Shown here piece by piece: positions 52,773-63,153 of a stretch of DNA of 64,000 nt. Below the pieces are notes generated by a model. That model saw only the letters and a list, made by a program, of their open reading frames with translations. It was not told the DNA's origin and ran no database searches. Source of the DNA: Gordonia iterans (GTDB lineage Bacteria > Actinomycetota > Actinomycetes > Mycobacteriales > Mycobacteriaceae); contig NZ_CP027433.1 of assembly GCF_002993285.1 (NCBI RefSeq), positions 186,001-250,000 of the forward strand, in the 5' to 3' direction. Numbering within the stretch: position 1 is the stretch's first letter; each line of letters begins with the position of its first letter. The position numbers and the translations under genes are program-made.

Positions 52773-53918
52773 TCAGGCCGCAATTTCGGGTTCGTCGACG
52801 CGGGGTTCGGCGGTGGTATCCGGTGTGGGCAGGAGTCGGAAGAGTTCACGTGCGAGGTAGCGCTTGAGGCAGCGGATGATTTCCCGTTTCGACAGGCCCT
52901 CGGCGGTGCGACGGGCGACGTAGTCGATGGTGGGCTGGTGCCAGCGCATCCGCACGATGACGACCCGGTACAGCGCGGCGTTGGCCTGGCGGTTCCCACC
53001 GCGATAGAGCCGGTGGCGGTTGTTGGTCTTGCCTGATCCGGCCGGGATCGGACAGGCGCCGCACATTTTGGCGAATGCCGCCTCGGACTTGATCCGGTTG
53101 GTGTTGTCGCCGGCGGTGATCAGCATCTGGGCCGCAGTGTCGTAACCGACGCCGACAGCCTCGATGAGCCGGGGTGCAGTGGCCGCGGTGAGTGTCTTCA
53201 ACGACGCGGCGTGAGCCTTGGCCTCTTCATGCAGCGCCAGCCAACGCTGCGCCATTGAGGACAACACATGTCGCATCGCGGCCTCTGGATCGTTCGGGAC
53301 AACTACGGCTGGTGCTCCACGGCGAACGGGTGGCAATGGGGTCGGGCCTTCCAGTGCCGCGCACGCGGTGATCAGCTTGTGGTCAGTGAGCTTCTCCAAC
53401 TTTGCGCGCAGCGCTTCGCTTCCCGTCGCGAGGGTCGCTTTGAGTGTGATCATGGTGGTGGTTCGGGCTTGGACGGCACCGTCGTAGGCAATCTTGACCA
53501 GCCTGATCGTCTCCACTGCACCATCGGCGGTCTTCGGTGCCGATAAGCCGTGGCCGGCCAGCAGCTGCCGAGCGGCGTGCTCGGCGTCAATGGTGTCGTT
53601 CTTCCCCGCGAGACGACGTTCGGCGGCCCGCGCGGGACGGGCGATCTCATGGACCTGGTGGCCGTGGTTGCGCAGGTAGCGGGCCAGGCCGACGCCGTAG
53701 GAGCCGGTGCCTTCAACGCCGAACCCGATCAGACTTCCGGCCGGGCCGACCAACGCCAGACAGAAGGTGACGAGCTCGTCGAATCCGGCGACCGTGGCCG
53801 AGATGACCACATCACCGAGTCGTCCGCCGAGACCGTCGATCGCGACTGCTACGTGGTTGTCCTTGTGGGTATCGACACCGATGATGACATCGTCACGGCG
53901 GAGCTGCATGCTGGACAT
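52773..53918 (-). CDS. IS110-family recombinase (DEDD transposase)
   Basis: 381 residues from ATG 53918. The RuvC-like DEDD acidic residues are in IGVDTHKDNH, FGVEGTGSYG and KNDTIDAEHAAR. The C-terminal Tnp domain with the serine nucleophile region reads ACPIPAGSGKTNNRHRLYRGGNRQANAAL. The gene looks intact. IS110 recombinases use a bridge RNA from the element's non-coding end to choose donor and target DNA. Confidence 0.93.
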   Translation of the reverse strand: MSSMQLRRDDVIIGVDTHKDNHVAVAIDGLGGRLGDVVISATVAGFDELVTFCLALVGPAGSLIGFGVEGTGSYGVGLARYLRNHGHQVHEIARPARAAERRLAGKNDTIDAEHAARQLLAGHGLSAPKTADGAVETIRLVKIAYDGAVQARTTTMITLKATLATGSEALRAKLEKLTDHKLITACAALEGPTPLPPVRRGAPAVVVPNDPEAAMRHVLSSMAQRWLALHEEAKAHAASLKTLTAATAPRLIEAVGVGYDTAAQMLITAGDNTNRIKSEAAFAKMCGACPIPAGSGKTNNRHRLYRGGNRQANAALYRVVIVRMRWHQPTIDYVARRTAEGLSKREIIRCLKRYLARELFRLLPTPDTTAEPRVDEPEIAA

Positions 53919-55223
<1,305 letters not shown>

Positions 55224-55412
55224 CTTCCTCTGTTCCTCCAGGTTTCGATGTCTCCATCAAACCCGGGGCGGGACACTCTATGGGGCACTACTTACTACGG
55301 CGAGTGGTCAGGCACGCACTGGACCGGACGAATCGGCACTGTTCACCAACGAAACCAGTTGTGCACGCCGCGACACCGCGTGGGGCCGACTTCAGCTTCA
55401 GCACCGCCGGAC

Positions 55413-55577
55413 ATGAGCGACCGCGAGCCGCCTCGCGTGGACGACCGTCTGAGGGGATCTTGGATCACTGACAAGGAACGACGTCGGCGTCGTCTAGAGT
55501 CTGGCGAGCCCATCGGAATGGAGCGCTACCTAGCCGCCGACTACGCTGAGATGTCGCTGGTGTGGGACGGTCGATGA
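55413..55577 (+). CDS. Small hypothetical ORF in the post-IS interval
   Basis: 54 residues (MSDREPPRVDDRLRGSW...), charged, no recognised family and no clear ribosome site. It lies in the otherwise gene-free 55276-55654 interval between the IS3 end and dnaB. It may be a remnant of a gene broken by the island; coding status is doubtful. Confidence 0.25.
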   Translation: MSDREPPRVDDRLRGSWITDKERRRRRLESGEPIGMERYLAADYAEMSLVWDGR

Positions 55578-55654
55578 GTCGTCAACCCGCACGGTGACAA
55601 CCGGGTCTGGAAACTGACAAACCTCAGCGCAGGCTACAGCTACCGGTTCCCCGG

Positions 55655-57874
55655 TCAGCCCCGCGCCATGTCGACGAACTTCGACAGGTGCAGCTGATGC
55701 GCGACGGTGATCGTCGCCGTCGGGCCGTTGCGATGCTTGCCGACGATGATGTCGGCCTCACCGGCGCGGGGGTCGTCGCGCTCGAAGGCGTCCGGGCGAT
55801 GCAGCAGGATCACCATGTCCGCGTCCTGCTCCAACGAACCCGACTCACGCAGATCCGAGACCTGCGGGCGCTTGTCGGTGCGCTGCTCGGGGCCGCGGTT
55901 GAGCTGCGAGATCGCGACCACCGGCACTTCGAGCTCCTTGGCCAGCAGCTTGATCGACCGGGAGAACTCCGAGACCTCCTGCTGACGCGACTCGACCTTC
56001 TTGCCCGAGGTCATCAGCTGCATGTAGTCGATCACCACCAGCTTGAGGTCGTGCCGCTGCTTGAGCCGGCGCGCCTTGGCGCGGATCTCCATCATCGTCA
56101 GGTTCGGCGAATCGTCGATGAACAACGGCGCATCGGTGATCTCGCCCATCCGCCGGGCCAGGCGGCTCCAGTCGTCGTCGCTCATGTTGCCCGAGCGCAT
56201 GTCGCCGAGCTTCACCCGCGCCTCGGCCGACAGCAGACGCATCACGATCTCGGTCTTGCTCATCTCCAGCGAGAACATGGCCGCGGCATGCCCGTTGTGG
56301 ATCGACGCCGACCGCAGGAAGTCCATCGCAAGCGTCGAGTTGTGGGTCGGCACCATCGCCTCGCCCGCCAGGTACAGATGGTCGGCGTTGTCGACCTGGA
56401 CACAGCGCACCGGCACCGACGAGATCGGACGGATCGCCACGATCCGGCGGCCGCGGACACGGAACCGTCGTTCCTTGTGGAGCACCGCCTTTTCGTGGAC
56501 GGTGAACACGTCGTCATCGGCGGCCATCCGGATCCAACCGGTCGGCTCGCGCCGGTAGGTGTACCCGAGCCCGGCGATCAGATCGGCGAGCACCTCGGAC
56601 ATGTGCCGGGTGACGGACGGGATGGTGATCCAGCCGTCGACCTCCACCCGGGCGCGGGCGTCGAGCAGGCCGGAGAGCAGAGCACGACGCTGCCGCACCG
56701 ATCCGCGGAGGTACTCGTCCGGGATCAGGCCGGCGAGATCGGCCATCAGAGTCATGGTGTCGACGGGGCCTTCGGCCTCGATCCGGACGCCGATCTCGGG
56801 ATCGTCGTAGGCCATGCCCGCCAGGGCGGCGACGGTGTACGGTCCGTACGCGAAGTCGCGCTCGGGCAGGTCCAGCGGCGTCGCATTGGGGATCAGCGCC
56901 CGGCCGACGTGGTGGCGCAGCGCATCGGTGGTCATCACCGTCACGGTGTCGTCGACCTCGGCCGACCACTGGTGATCCCGATCGGCCACGATCACCGCGC
57001 CGTCGTCGAACTCCACCTCGAAGCAGGGGCGGTCGGTCATCACGTCGCTGATCGCGACCACCCGGGTGGGCCTGCCGTCCGCGCCGATCAGCCGATCGCC
57101 GACGGCGACCTTGCCCATGCGCGTCCAGCCGGTCGGGGTGGGCAGCGGAGTGTCGAGGGCGAGCGCCTTGCCGACGCCGGGACGCGCCGCGACGATGATC
57201 ATCTGCCCGGCGTGCAGACCGTTGGTGAGTTTGTCCAGATCCGCGAAGCCGGTCGGGACGCCCAGCGAGAGTCCGCCGCGCGAGGCGATGGAGTCCAGTT
57301 CGTCGAGCGTCGGCTGCATCAGCTCGTCGAGGATCGAGTAGTCCTCCGACGAGGTCCGCTCGGTGACGTCGTAGATCTCGGCCTGGGCCCGGTCGACCAC
57401 CTCGGCCACGTCCTGGCCCTCCGAGCCCGCGTAGCCGTACTGCACGATCCGGGTGCCGGCCTGCACCAGCCTTCGCAGCAGGGCCTTCTCGGCGACGATG
57501 TCGGCGTAGAAGCCGGCGTTCGCGGCGGTCGGGACCGTGGAGATCAGAGTGTGGAGATACGGCGCGCCGCCGACCTTGCGGAGCTGGCCCTGCCGGTCCA
57601 GTTCGGCGGCGACGGTCACGGCATCGGCCGGCTCACCCTTCCCGTAGAGCTCGAGGATCGCGTCGTAGACGGCCTGATGGGCGGGCTTGTAGAAGTCGTC
57701 CGGCTTGATCCGCTCGAGGACGTCGGCGATGGCGTCCTTCGAGAGCAGCATGCCGCCCAGCACCGATTGCTCGGCAGCGGTGTCCTGCGGGGGCTGGCGA
57801 AGCGTCTCTTCACCGGGTGCGGGCGGCTGCGCCGGGCCCGGATCGTGCGAGTCTTCACTCAATGCTTCGCGCAC
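55655..57874 (-). CDS. dnaB: Replicative DNA helicase with an in-frame intein
   Basis: 739 residues from GTG 57874, made of about 463 extein residues plus a 276-residue intein. The extein has the N-terminal DnaB domain (TAAEQSVLGGMLLSKDAIADV), Walker A RPGVGK joined after splicing to STLAMDF, Walker B LKLVVIDYMQLM, and QLNRGPEQRTDKRPQVSDLRESGSLEQDADMV. It unwinds DNA at the replication fork. Activity needs intein removal because the intein splits the P-loop. The rplI-rpsR-ssb-rpsF operon follows on the right, as in mycobacteria. Confidence 0.95.
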   Translation of the reverse strand: MREALSEDSHDPGPAQPPAPGEETLRQPPQDTAAEQSVLGGMLLSKDAIADVLERIKPDDFYKPAHQAVYDAILELYGKGEPADAVTVAAELDRQGQLRKVGGAPYLHTLISTVPTAANAGFYADIVAEKALLRRLVQAGTRIVQYGYAGSEGQDVAEVVDRAQAEIYDVTERTSSEDYSILDELMQPTLDELDSIASRGGLSLGVPTGFADLDKLTNGLHAGQMIIVAARPGVGKALALDTPLPTPTGWTRMGKVAVGDRLIGADGRPTRVVAISDVMTDRPCFEVEFDDGAVIVADRDHQWSAEVDDTVTVMTTDALRHHVGRALIPNATPLDLPERDFAYGPYTVAALAGMAYDDPEIGVRIEAEGPVDTMTLMADLAGLIPDEYLRGSVRQRRALLSGLLDARARVEVDGWITIPSVTRHMSEVLADLIAGLGYTYRREPTGWIRMAADDDVFTVHEKAVLHKERRFRVRGRRIVAIRPISSVPVRCVQVDNADHLYLAGEAMVPTHNSTLAMDFLRSASIHNGHAAAMFSLEMSKTEIVMRLLSAEARVKLGDMRSGNMSDDDWSRLARRMGEITDAPLFIDDSPNLTMMEIRAKARRLKQRHDLKLVVIDYMQLMTSGKKVESRQQEVSEFSRSIKLLAKELEVPVVAISQLNRGPEQRTDKRPQVSDLRESGSLEQDADMVILLHRPDAFERDDPRAGEADIIVGKHRNGPTATITVAHQLHLSKFVDMARG
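56339..57166 (-). other. Class 3-type intein in dnaB (276 residues)
   Basis: Codons 237-512 of DnaB. It begins ALALDTPLPTPTGW, with Ala where most inteins have Cys/Ser, and ends VPTHN before Ser. The class 3 WCT set is present: Trp303 (block B, DRDHQW), Cys491 (block F, VRCVQVDN) and Thr510 (block G, PTHN). The endonuclease region is degenerate: LAGMAYDD keeps its acid but the second motif LSGLLDARA has Arg in place of the catalytic acid. I infer a splicing-competent class 3 intein with a dead homing endonuclease. Confidence 0.85.
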
Positions 57875-57986
57875 CCCCTTTCCCAGACGCCGCTCTCGTC
57901 GATGACCCGGCTCCCGAGATGACCGGGCGATGAATCGGGTACCTCGGGAAGGTTAGGCGCAGGCCGCGTGCGCGGCAAACGGTCGC

Positions 57987-58125
57987 TGTGGACAACTCTG
58001 TGGGTGTCGTGTGGACGATTGGCTGTCTGCCCGGTCGGCATGTGCACAGCCCTGTGGATTCACGAACAGATTCTGGCCACAATCGACACATCGTCCGAGG
58101 TCAAGAGAGAATTCCGCTGTCCACA
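57987..58125. promoter_or_regulatory. Cluster of DnaA-box-like 9-mers upstream of dnaB
   Basis: In the 389-bp gene-free interval 57875-58263: TGTGGACAA (57987; reverse complement TTGTCCACA, a good mycobacterial DnaA box), TGTGGACGA (58010), TGTGGATTC (58053) and CTGTCCACA (58117). They lie 113-251 bp upstream of the dnaB start and between dnaB and a divergent gene. Regulation of dnaB by DnaA is my inference. Confidence 0.5.
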
Positions 58126-58263
58126 GAAGCGAAGTTCGGATTCCTCGGCGTGTCGCATTGCGCCACGCCCGGGGAGGTGTCGAGACGAGGTTGAGACCAG
58201 TTACCGACGAGTCATTCGTTCGAAGGACGCCGGGTCGACACCGTCGCGTGGTGAAATGAGAAC

Positions 58264-58824
58264 GTGCGTGTGCCCAATTCGATTCCCCGCAAGCTCGCGA
58301 CGCTCGTGGTGCTCGCGCTCGGCGCCGTTCTGCTGGCTCCGGCCGCTCCCGCCGCAGCCGCGCCGCCGCCGGAGTTGCAGTTCGACCGGTACACGCCGGT
58401 GAACCCGGCCAAGTACCAGTCGCTCCGCTACGCCGACGACGGCAGGTTCTTCTTCCGCGCGGGCAAGTGGCGCTGTCAGATCTGGCGGGCCGGCTCGGTC
58501 GCCTGCCAGGGGAAGCCCGCCACCGCGCCGCCGAACACCCTCGGCGTGTCCGTCACCAACGACTCGCAGGGCCCGTGGTGGGTGCCGCCGGGCACAACCT
58601 TCCGGTTCGGGTCCCAGGCCGGGTTCCGCGCACCGGTCCTGCGGCCCGGCCAACGGATCGTCACCAACAACGTGGTGTGCGCCGTGCCCCGCAGCGGAGT
58701 GGTCTCCTGCGCCACCAACAACCGCGCCTTCATTTTGAGCCCCCAGTGGCACAAGTTCTACGGGCCGCGCAGCTACCGCAACGGCAATCCCGCGCCGAGG
58801 TACCTGCCAGCGCACCTGCGGTAG
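58264..58824 (+). CDS. Secreted protein of unknown function
   Basis: 186 residues from GTG 58264. A clear signal peptide (KLATLVVLALGAVLLAPAAPAAAAPPP) is followed by a 150-residue domain with four Cys (WRCQIW, SVACQ, VVCAV, VSCAT), likely two disulfides. It has no catalytic motif I recognise. It is divergent from dnaB. Short proteins of this type are common in mycolate actinobacteria. Confidence 0.7.
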   Translation: MRVPNSIPRKLATLVVLALGAVLLAPAAPAAAAPPPELQFDRYTPVNPAKYQSLRYADDGRFFFRAGKWRCQIWRAGSVACQGKPATAPPNTLGVSVTNDSQGPWWVPPGTTFRFGSQAGFRAPVLRPGQRIVTNNVVCAVPRSGVVSCATNNRAFILSPQWHKFYGPRSYRNGNPAPRYLPAHLR

Positions 58825-58838
58825 CTATCTCGACCGCC

Positions 58839-59040
58839 AGGTCTCGACTCCGCCCGACCACCGAGAGCACCTCCAGGTCTCGACTCCGCTCGACCACCGA
58901 GAGCACCGCCAGGTCTCGACTCCGCTCGACCACCGAGAGCACCGCCAGGTCTCGACTCCGCTCGACCACCGAGAGCACCGCCAGGTCTCGACTCCGCTCG
59001 ACCACCGAGGGCACCGCCAGGTCTCGACTCCGCTCGATCA
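58839..59040. repeat. 36-bp tandem repeat array
   Basis: Five full copies starting at 58839, 58875, 58911, 58947 and 58983, plus a partial sixth at 59019. The unit starts AGGTCTCGACTCCGCTCGAC and ends ACCGAGAGCACCGCC. Copies are adjacent with no spacers. The unit contains the TCTCGAC...TCGACCACCG wording of the interspersed repeats elsewhere, so one such repeat seems to have been amplified. Confidence 0.9.
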
Positions 59041-59100
59041 GGAAGGGCACGCACTCGTCCGGCCAGCGCCTGATCGGCACGCGGCGATTCGGGCACGACG

Positions 59101-59132
59101 AAGCGCCGGCCACCTTTCGGTGACCGGCGCTT
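59101..59132. terminator. Terminator at the end of the ribosomal operon
   Basis: AAGCGCCGG-C-CACC and its near-complement GGTGACCGGCGCTT form a 14-bp stem with one mismatch around TTTC, 22 bp past the rplI stop. It likely ends the rpsF-ssb-rpsR-rplI transcript. Confidence 0.75.
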
Positions 59133-59153
59133 GTCCGTGTGGTGCGTCGAGCG

Positions 59154-59606
59154 TCAGGCGGACACGACGTCGACGGCGAACTTCGCCTCGACCTTCGGGT
59201 GCAGCTTCACGACGACCGGGTGCGAGCCGGTGGCCTTGATGTGCCCCTTCGGGAACGCCACGTTGCGCTTCTCGACGGCCGGGCCGCCGGCGGCGCGGAT
59301 CGCCCCGGCCACATCAGCGGCGGTGACCGAACCGAACAGCTTGCCCGAGTCGTGGGTCTTCACGGTCAGCGAGACGTTCTCCAGGCCCTCCAGGGCCTGC
59401 TTCAGCTCGTTGGCGTGGTCCAGGTCGCGCACGACGCGCGCCTGCTGAGCCCGGCGGATGCCTTCGACCTGCTTCTGGGCGCCGCGGGTGGCGACGATCG
59501 CCAGGCCGCGGGGCAGCAGGTAGTTGCGGCCGTAGCCGTCACGCACCTCGACGGTGTCGCCGGCTTCGCCCAGGTTCTCCACAGCGGTGGTCAGGATCAG
59601 CTTCAT
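59154..59606 (-). CDS. rplI: 50S ribosomal protein L9
   Basis: 150 residues. The N-terminal L9 signature [36 protein letters not shown] is intact, followed by a long helix and a C-terminal domain. It is the last gene of the operon, 20 bp after rpsR. Confidence 0.97.
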   Translation of the reverse strand: MKLILTTAVENLGEAGDTVEVRDGYGRNYLLPRGLAIVATRGAQKQVEGIRRAQQARVVRDLDHANELKQALEGLENVSLTVKTHDSGKLFGSVTAADVAGAIRAAGGPAVEKRNVAFPKGHIKATGSHPVVVKLHPKVEAKFAVDVVSA

Positions 59607-59626
59607 GTCAGTGCTTCCCTTCCCGC

Positions 59627-59884
59627 TCAGCGACCGGTCGACGTGAACGGCAGCAGAGCCACTTCACGCGCGTTCTTGACGGCCACCGCGATGTCACGCT
59701 GGTGCTGGACGCAGTTGCCGGTCACGCGGCGCGAGCGGATCTTGCCGCGGTCCGACAGGAAGCGGCGCAGCAGCGCCGTGTCCTTGTAGTCGATGTCGGT
59801 GGTCTTCTTGTCCTTGCAGAAGGTGCAGGCCTTAGCCTTGGTGACCTTCTCGACGCGAGGCTTGCGCCCCTTTTGCTTTGCCAT
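59627..59884 (-). CDS. rpsR: 30S ribosomal protein S18
   Basis: 85 residues with [28 protein letters not shown]. The N-terminal part carries CTFCKDKK, so this is the Cys-containing (C+, zinc-binding) paralogue rather than the zinc-free form. Organisms of this group often hold a second, Zur-controlled copy elsewhere. It lies between ssb and rplI, the usual order. Confidence 0.96.
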   Translation of the reverse strand: MAKQKGRKPRVEKVTKAKACTFCKDKKTTDIDYKDTALLRRFLSDRGKIRSRRVTGNCVQHQRDIAVAVKNAREVALLPFTSTGR

Positions 59885-59925
59885 ATCGGTGCTCCGTTAG
59901 TGCTCCTCGGGCTGGCGAGCCCGTA

Positions 59926-60474
59926 TCAGAATGGTGGTTCGTCGTCCGCGGCGGCGAATCCGCCGCCGGCGGCCGGTGCGCTGCCCCACGGGTCGTCGGC
60001 CGGCTGCTGGGGCTGCTGACGGGGAGCGGACTGCTGGCCGTAGCCGCCGCCCTGGTTTCCGCCGCCGTAACCGCCCTGATTGCCGCCGAAGTTCCCGCCG
60101 CCGCTGCCGCCCCGCGGGGTGCGGGTGACCTTGGCGGTGGCGTAGCGCAGCGAGGGACCGATCTCATCCACTTCGAGCTCCACGACGGTGCGACGCTCCC
60201 CTTCACGGGTTTCGTACGACCGCTGCTTGAGCTTGCCCTGCACCACGACTCGAGTGCCCTTGGTGAGCGACTCGGTCACGTTCTCCGCCGCGTCGCGCCA
60301 GATGCTGCAGCGGAGGAACAGCGCTTCGCCGTCCTTCCACTCGTTGGTCTGGCGATCGAACGTACGCGGCGTGGAAGCCACCGTGAAGTTGGCGACCGGC
60401 GCACCGGAAGCGGTGAACCGCAGTTCCGGGTCGGCGGTGAGATTGCCTACGACGGTGATGACCGTGTCAGTCAT
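59926..60474 (-). CDS. ssb: Single-stranded DNA-binding protein
   Basis: 182 residues: N-terminal OB fold ([20 protein letters not shown]...), a Gly/Gln-rich linker and the acidic tail DDEPPF that recruits repair and replication proteins. It sits in the rpsF operon as in mycobacteria. It coats single-stranded DNA during replication. Confidence 0.97.
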   Translation of the reverse strand: MTDTVITVVGNLTADPELRFTASGAPVANFTVASTPRTFDRQTNEWKDGEALFLRCSIWRDAAENVTESLTKGTRVVVQGKLKQRSYETREGERRTVVELEVDEIGPSLRYATAKVTRTPRGGSGGGNFGGNQGGYGGGNQGGGYGQQSAPRQQPQQPADDPWGSAPAAGGGFAAADDEPPF

Positions 60475-60606
60475 GTCAGATTCCTCAGGTCGTGATGGTT
60501 GTCGCCTCGACTTCGTCGGCGGCCGGGTGGTTTCGACACCACCCTAACGGCCGCCCACGACAGCCGGCGGGGATCAACCGAGCCGAATCGGATGAGCCGG
60601 ATCCGC

Positions 60607-60888
60607 CTACTTGCGCAGGACCTTGGTGCGCAGCACCGACTCGTTCAGCTTCAGCTGACGGTCGAGCTCGCTCACGGTCGCGGGCTCGGCGTTCAGATCG
60701 ATGACGGCGTAGATGCCCTCAGCGTTCTTCTCCACCTCGTACGCGAGACGGCGCTTGCCCCAGATGTCGACGTTGTCGACGGAGCCACCGTCCTTCCGCA
60801 CCACGTTGAGGAAAGTATCCAGGGATGGGGCGACGGTGCGCTCGTCCAGACTCGGATCGAGGATGACCATCAGTTCGTAGTGACGCAT
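60607..60888 (-). CDS. rpsF: 30S ribosomal protein S6
   Basis: 93 residues ([27 protein letters not shown]...). AGGAGG lies upstream of the ATG. It is the first gene of the operon, with 132 bp between it and ssb, so ssb may also have its own signals there. Confidence 0.97.
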   Translation of the reverse strand: MRHYELMVILDPSLDERTVAPSLDTFLNVVRKDGGSVDNVDIWGKRRLAYEVEKNAEGIYAVIDLNAEPATVSELDRQLKLNESVLRTKVLRK

Positions 60889-61034
60889 AAGACCTCATCA
60901 CCTCCTATGGGCTAATCGGCCATGGACGTTCCACGGCAGGAGGGTCGCCTGCGTCGGCAACCCGTCCAAGATACATGAGAGGGCGGTGACCAGGGAAATC
61001 GGAACAGACAGGCCGAACAGTTAGAGTCGAGGCC

Positions 61035-63107
61035 ATGCCTTCTGCCGGTTCCGTCCCCGCCGCACGCCGCGGGGGCCCGCTCCGCTCCCCACGGCCGCCG
61101 CTCCTCCACCGCGGAGAGACCTCGCTCATCATGGTCGCGGCACTGCTGTTCACCGCCGCCGCTCTGACCTGGAGCTATCGGGTCAAAGCCGCCTGCGGCG
61201 GAGCCCCCTACGACGAGTTCGGGCGCAGCGCCCGGTTCCCGGTGGGCGACCCGAACGCCGTCATTCCGTGCTACTCGGACCTGATGTTCCTCTGGGTCGG
61301 GCGGGACATCGACAACCATGTCTTCCCGTACATCCACGGCGGCATCACCGAGCAGGGCCATCTCTACGGCGGCGTCGTCGAGTACCCGGTCCTCTCGGGC
61401 CTGCTGATGTGGCTCGGGGCGATCGGCCAGCACACCGACCTGGAGTTCTTCCGGCAGTCCGCGCTGATCCTGACGCCGTTCGCCCTGGCGATCACCCTCC
61501 TCCTGGCCTGGATGAGCCGCTGGTGGGTGCTCCTGTGGGCCGCGACCCCGCCGCTGGTCCTGTACGCCTTCCACAACTGGGAGACCCCGGTGGTGTTCAC
61601 CTCGGTCGCCGCGATCGCCGTGATGGCCTGGGCGGCGAGCGCGAACCCGCGGACCGGCGAACGGCGGATGTCCTTGCGCACGTCATCGATCATCGCCTCG
61701 GTGCTGCTGGCCGTCGGGTTCTCCCTGAAGCTCTATCCGGGTCTGTTCGTCCTGCCCCTGGCGCTCTACGTGCTGACGTGCGGCGAGCAGGGCGATCGGC
61801 TGCGGGACGGCGCCCGGCGGGCATACGACTGGGCCGGAGCCGCCTGGGTCGTGGCCGCCGCCGTCGTGACCACGCTGATCGTGCAGGTGCCGTTCATGGT
61901 CGCCGGGTACCAGGGCTGGAAGGCCGCCCTCGACTTCCAGGGCAAGCGCAAGGCCGACATCGACACCAATACCATCTGGTACTGGGGCAACTACTGGATC
62001 GGCAACGACGACACCGATCTGTACAACTCGATCGTCGGCCTGGCGTCGCCGGTGCTGATCGTCGCCGGCCTGGCCGCGGCGATCTACCTCGCCTGGCGCC
62101 GCTACACCGAGACCGGGGTCTTCCCGTGGATCGGCGCGAGCTTCGCGATGCTGGCGGCGTTCATGCTGTTCCACAAGGTCCACTCGCCGCAGTACACGCT
62201 GTGGGTCCTGCCCTTCTTCGTGCTCATGCGGGTGCGCTGGTGGGCGATCGCGATCTACCTGGTGACCGACGTGATCCTGGATCTGACGATCTTCCGGCTG
62301 TTCGGCGTCATCAACTCCGGTTCGGACATGGTGTGGTGGGTGATCGGCGGCGTCAACCTCGGCGTGTGGGCGCACTGGGTCCTGCTGGCCTACTTCCTGG
62401 TGACCGCGTGCCGCACCGGACTGCGCGAGCCGCTGGCGTCGTTCGTGCGGAGCGAACTCCCGCCGGATCCGCCGCTCACGCGTCTGGCCGCCGCCGATGC
62501 GCGCGACGCCCGGTGCTGGCTGGGGACGCCGGTCCTCGAGCGCGCCGGAATCACGCTGCGCCCGCTGACCGTCACCGATGCCCGGAACCTCGCTGCGGTG
62601 GCCGCCGACGACCCCGATCTGGGCCGCTGGACCTCGGGCACCCCCGGCGACCTCGGTTCGGCCGTCGAGTTCATCACCGCCGCGCATCGGACGCCCACGC
62701 GCCTGGCGTTCGCGGTGATCGACGACCGGTCGGGCGACCTGGTGGGCACCACCAGCTTCTACGACGTCGATGAGGCCAACCGGACGTTGGCGATCGGTTA
62801 CACCTACTACGCGCGTGCGGCGCACGGGACCGTCGTGAATCCGGCCGCCAAGCTGATGCTGCTCGACTACGCGTTCTCCGAAGCCGGTGCCGTGCGCGTG
62901 GTCTGGCACACGCACGAGCAGAACGCGCAGTCCCGCGCGGCGATCGCCAAGCTCGGCGCGACCTTCGAGGGACTGCTGCGCAAGCACCGCCGCTTCCAGG
63001 GCGGCTGGCGCACCACCGCGCAGTACGCGATGACCGACGACGATTGGTCGCACGCTCGCGAACGGCTGGCCGAGCGTGTCGACCACCTCGACTCCGCCCC
63101 GGTCTGA
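61035..63107 (+). CDS. GT-C (GT87/DUF2029-like) membrane protein fused to a GNAT acetyltransferase
   Basis: 690 residues. Residues 1-470 hold about ten membrane helices with a GT-C-like external loop (EYPVLSGLLMWLGA; FHNWETPVVFTSVAAIA; FSLKLYPGLFVLPLAL; HKVHSPQYTLWVLPF), as in mannosyl/arabinosyltransferase-like membrane proteins. Residues 500-690 form a RimJ/RimL-type GNAT domain (ITLRPLTVTDARNLAAVAADDP; YAFSEAGAVRVVWHTHEQNAQSRAAIAKLGATFEG). There is no stop or frameshift between them. It could transfer a sugar and acylate the product or partner; that is inference. Confidence 0.82.
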   Translation: MPSAGSVPAARRGGPLRSPRPPLLHRGETSLIMVAALLFTAAALTWSYRVKAACGGAPYDEFGRSARFPVGDPNAVIPCYSDLMFLWVGRDIDNHVFPYIHGGITEQGHLYGGVVEYPVLSGLLMWLGAIGQHTDLEFFRQSALILTPFALAITLLLAWMSRWWVLLWAATPPLVLYAFHNWETPVVFTSVAAIAVMAWAASANPRTGERRMSLRTSSIIASVLLAVGFSLKLYPGLFVLPLALYVLTCGEQGDRLRDGARRAYDWAGAAWVVAAAVVTTLIVQVPFMVAGYQGWKAALDFQGKRKADIDTNTIWYWGNYWIGNDDTDLYNSIVGLASPVLIVAGLAAAIYLAWRRYTETGVFPWIGASFAMLAAFMLFHKVHSPQYTLWVLPFFVLMRVRWWAIAIYLVTDVILDLTIFRLFGVINSGSDMVWWVIGGVNLGVWAHWVLLAYFLVTACRTGLREPLASFVRSELPPDPPLTRLAAADARDARCWLGTPVLERAGITLRPLTVTDARNLAAVAADDPDLGRWTSGTPGDLGSAVEFITAAHRTPTRLAFAVIDDRSGDLVGTTSFYDVDEANRTLAIGYTYYARAAHGTVVNPAAKLMLLDYAFSEAGAVRVVWHTHEQNAQSRAAIAKLGATFEGLLRKHRRFQGGWRTTAQYAMTDDDWSHARERLAERVDHLDSAPV

Positions 63108-63153
63108 CCGGTCTGCCGGGCGCCGGCCGTGACCGCCGCAGAGCACGGGCGAT

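Noticed and set aside
57875..58263. Possible replication origin
   Set aside because: The DnaA-box-like sites are few, there is no adjacent dnaA or dnaN and no strong AT-rich unwinding stretch; regulation of dnaB is the simpler reading.
58839..59040. Possible CRISPR array (36-bp period)
   Set aside because: The copies are directly adjacent with no unique spacers and no cas genes are present.
58467..59123. An open frame with 12-residue repeats
   Set aside because: It overlaps the secreted-protein gene in another frame and then reads the 36-bp array; periodicity comes from the DNA repeat.
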